Positions 5,786 to 7,534 of a stretch of 7,534 nucleotides of DNA are shown one piece after another. The notes under the pieces were generated by a model. That model had not been told where the DNA came from. It saw only the letters and a program-made list of their open reading frames with translations, and did not search any database. Source of the DNA: Bacteroidales bacterium UBA1736 (GTDB lineage Bacteria; Bacteroidota; Bacteroidia; Bacteroidales; UBA932). The first letter of the stretch is position 1. Each line of letters starts with the position of its first letter. Location: the NCBI GenBank assembly GCA_002315825.1, contig DCIC01000076.1, forward strand, positions 1 to 7,534, in the 5' to 3' direction. The translations under genes and the position numbers were made by a program.

Positions 5786-7534
5786 TCAGAGGGAATTCAT
5801 CACCCTTTTCAGGTCTGCGGCCAGAGAGGTGTTGTACCCTTGAGAGAAATAGACTATTCGTCCGAATGTGTCAACCACTGCAATGACAGGTATTGCCGAG
5901 GATTTGCTTTTTGCTCCATTGATGATGGCATTGAGCGCTTCGGTGTCGATTTCCTGACTGCAGATGGCGTTGTTCAGACCCTTTGGAAGCGATTTGCCGT
6001 ACATCAGAATCTTTCGGCCCCACTTGTTGAGCTCCGGGGCTGCTGCCTCGAGTTCGTGGACTGCGTGATTTGTGGGCTCATCTTTATCTCCCAGAAATAC
6101 GAATGCGAAATACCCTCGACCTGTCTGAGGAATATATGGCTCCGCATAGAAAGAACCTATCACCTGAAGATTGTCATCCGATGTCCTTCGTATGAGTTGA
6201 GGGGCAGTGGTCTTTCCTTTCTCGATATTGAAGAACTCAATGTGCGCAAGGACGCTTCCATTCGCCATTCTGGCGCCACTTATCATCATATAATAACCCG
6301 TCTCAATGTCAATTGAAATCTTGCCTCCCAGGTCGTATTCAATTGGATGCCCGTCTACAATCTTGGCAACCGAATATTGCTCGGGCTTTTCAAAATATTT
6401 GACAGGGGTGTACTGGATGTCAAGGTGGCCCTGTGGCGCAAGGACTTCTCCTTCTGCCCCGAAATATTCGTTAAACCATTTGCCGTCCTTTCTGTACTGA
6501 ACCTTGCCTGATACCGGGTCAAGCCTTGCGGGGAAGCCGAATCGGCGGCACATCGCGACAAAGAATATATCTCTTGACAGGATATCGGAGATTTTGCTTC
6601 TCCATACCATAATGGGCGGGATGCGCAGGTTCTGCGGGTTGTGCAAAGTGTCAATCTCAATGTTGTCCTGTATCCATTCGGCAATGGCCTCGGGGCCTTC
6701 GAAACTAAGACCCTCGCCCAATTCATTAAAATAAGGATATAAGAACTCCAACTCTACTCTGGGGCAGTCCACATATCTGTCCATAGCATCGCTGCAGTGA
6801 GCGAAGGCATCTTCCAGAACATTAAGCGATACGTCCTCAAGGTCTTTTTCTGAAAGGCTTCTCAGGATGAAATCCACTTTCGCTGCATCTTCTTTATGAG
6901 TGGTGCGGAATTGATCCAATACCACGGCGTTACCTTTGGTGTGAGACTCTCTGATCAAATCCTCTGCGGCTAGCCGTTCAGCATTTATACGGATTTGATC
7001 CTCGGTAGGATTGGCCGGGATGGGGTTTTCTGCGGGAGGAATCAGGTCAATATCAAATCCGAATGTTTCTCCTATGTTGTGGTCGAGAGTTATGGTCGCG
7101 GTATTATCGTCGGTCTTTCCCATTCCGAATTTTCCGTCCTTGTATGCCCATACAAACATATTGCCCAGTCCGGTCTTCATTGATGCGAAGCCTTTGTCAT
7201 CCGTGGTATATTTGGCAACTGTGAATAGCTCGGCGTAGTTGTAGATTTTGAATTCCACGCTAGCTCCTTTGACGATATTGCCGTCTTTGTCCACGACTGT
7301 CACTCCGGCCTCCCTGACGGGGACGTAGTTGGAGGTGACATTGATTTCGTTGTATGCGCTGGTATGGCTGATGACGTCTTCATCGCCGTCGTAATTGCCG
7401 AATGCTTTGGTGTGGAGGAGCATAGCTCTGGATACGGCAGAATTGAACCAACCCATATTCAATACCGGTTCCGGCTCACAGGCTCCCATAAAGTACCATT
7501 TGCCGTCCACAAATACTTCCACCCAGGCGTGGTT
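5786..7534 (-). CDS. Large transglutaminase-family protein, C-terminal part (start outside window)
   Basis: The frame is open to the right edge, so the 5' part is missing; 582 residues remain. They begin with NHAWVEVFVDGKW, the His-containing strand of a transglutaminase core, followed by GACEPEP. The catalytic Cys would lie upstream of the window. Numbering from the first residue in the window, about 66-140 looks like a beta-sandwich of the CNA-B or carboxypeptidase-regulatory type (GVTVVDKDGNIVKGASVEF). A linker follows, and then a second, transglutaminase-like segment (about 284-350) with SRDIFFVAMCRRFGFPARLD, in which no Cys occupies the nucleophile position. The last 110 or so residues resemble a thioredoxin fold (AIPVIAVVDTFGRIVYFSQG near the end) without a CxxC motif. 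Large transglutaminase proteins of this type are usually exported, but the signal peptide is not visible. The substrate is unknown. The gene converges on the lpxL-cutC fusion with a 9-base gap. Confidence 0.82.
   Translation of the reverse strand, partial: NHAWVEVFVDGKWYFMGACEPEPVLNMGWFNSAVSRAMLLHTKAFGNYDGDEDVISHTSAYNEINVTSNYVPVREAGVTVVDKDGNIVKGASVEFKIYNYAELFTVAKYTTDDKGFASMKTGLGNMFVWAYKDGKFGMGKTDDNTATITLDHNIGETFGFDIDLIPPAENPIPANPTEDQIRINAERLAAEDLIRESHTKGNAVVLDQFRTTHKEDAAKVDFILRSLSEKDLEDVSLNVLEDAFAHCSDAMDRYVDCPRVELEFLYPYFNELGEGLSFEGPEAIAEWIQDNIEIDTLHNPQNLRIPPIMVWRSKISDILSRDIFFVAMCRRFGFPARLDPVSGKVQYRKDGKWFNEYFGAEGEVLAPQGHLDIQYTPVKYFEKPEQYSVAKIVDGHPIEYDLGGKISIDIETGYYMMISGARMANGSVLAHIEFFNIEKGKTTAPQLIRRTSDDNLQVIGSFYAEPYIPQTGRGYFAFVFLGDKDEPTNHAVHELEAAAPELNKWGRKILMYGKSLPKGLNNAICSQEIDTEALNAIINGAKSKSSAIPVIAVVDTFGRIVYFSQGYNTSLAADLKRVMNSL

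Noticed and set aside
5765..5794. Hairpin TCCCT...AGGGA with inner TGAC...GTCA between the convergent genes at 5776/5786
   Set aside because: The pairing is interrupted by an asymmetric internal loop and there is no downstream T-run on the plus strand, so it is not a convincing terminator.
1..7534. CRISPR arrays, insertion sequences, tRNA or rRNA genes, toxin-antitoxin pairs
   Set aside because: No direct-repeat arrays, transposase-like frames with terminal repeats, tRNA or rRNA motifs or paired small toxin genes were seen on reading the window; the coding DNA is accounted for by the listed genes.

Overview
The window looks like chromosomal DNA of a Bacteroidales (phylum Bacteroidota) bacterium. 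Four things support this: promoters with the Bacteroidota -7 pattern TAnnTTTG (and TTTG about 20 bases upstream in the best case), a small lipoprotein built from a SusC-like TonB plug, a PspC/PadR unit of the Bacteroidota type, and a Bacteroidota-type LpxL acyltransferase. The genus cannot be fixed from this sequence. No tRNA, rRNA, CRISPR array, insertion sequence or phage gene was seen.

Layout. (1) Positions 1-1071, minus strand: a tight unit transcribed as small PspC-domain membrane protein, PadR-type repressor, then the 5' end of a second PspC-like protein cut by the window edge. A set of TGCAA/TTGCA half-sites lies at its promoter. (2) Positions 1236-1748, plus strand: a lipoprotein carrying a TonB-receptor plug domain with no beta-barrel. 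(3) Positions 1750-4132, minus strand: a compact thiE-thiL-thiD operon covering HMP phosphorylation, thiamine-phosphate synthesis and TMP phosphorylation. It has no thiC, thiG, thiS, thiH or thiM beside it and no TPP riboswitch in its short leader. (4) Positions 4250-5776, plus strand: one open frame joining a complete LpxL/HtrB-type lipid A acyltransferase to a CutC-type TIM barrel that lacks its usual C-terminal end. It is driven by a near-perfect promoter placed so close that the mRNA may be leaderless. (5) Positions 5786-7534, minus strand: the C-terminal 582 residues of a large multidomain transglutaminase-family protein, entering at its catalytic His.

The genes mostly look like separate housekeeping or envelope units packed closely: two convergent pairs end 1 and 9 bases apart, and divergent units share short promoter regions. 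No complete novel multi-gene system is evident. The points most worth checking are the LpxL-CutC fusion with its shortened CutC end, the stand-alone plug lipoprotein, the duplicated PspC genes around PadR with a candidate operator, and the degenerate second transglutaminase-like domain.
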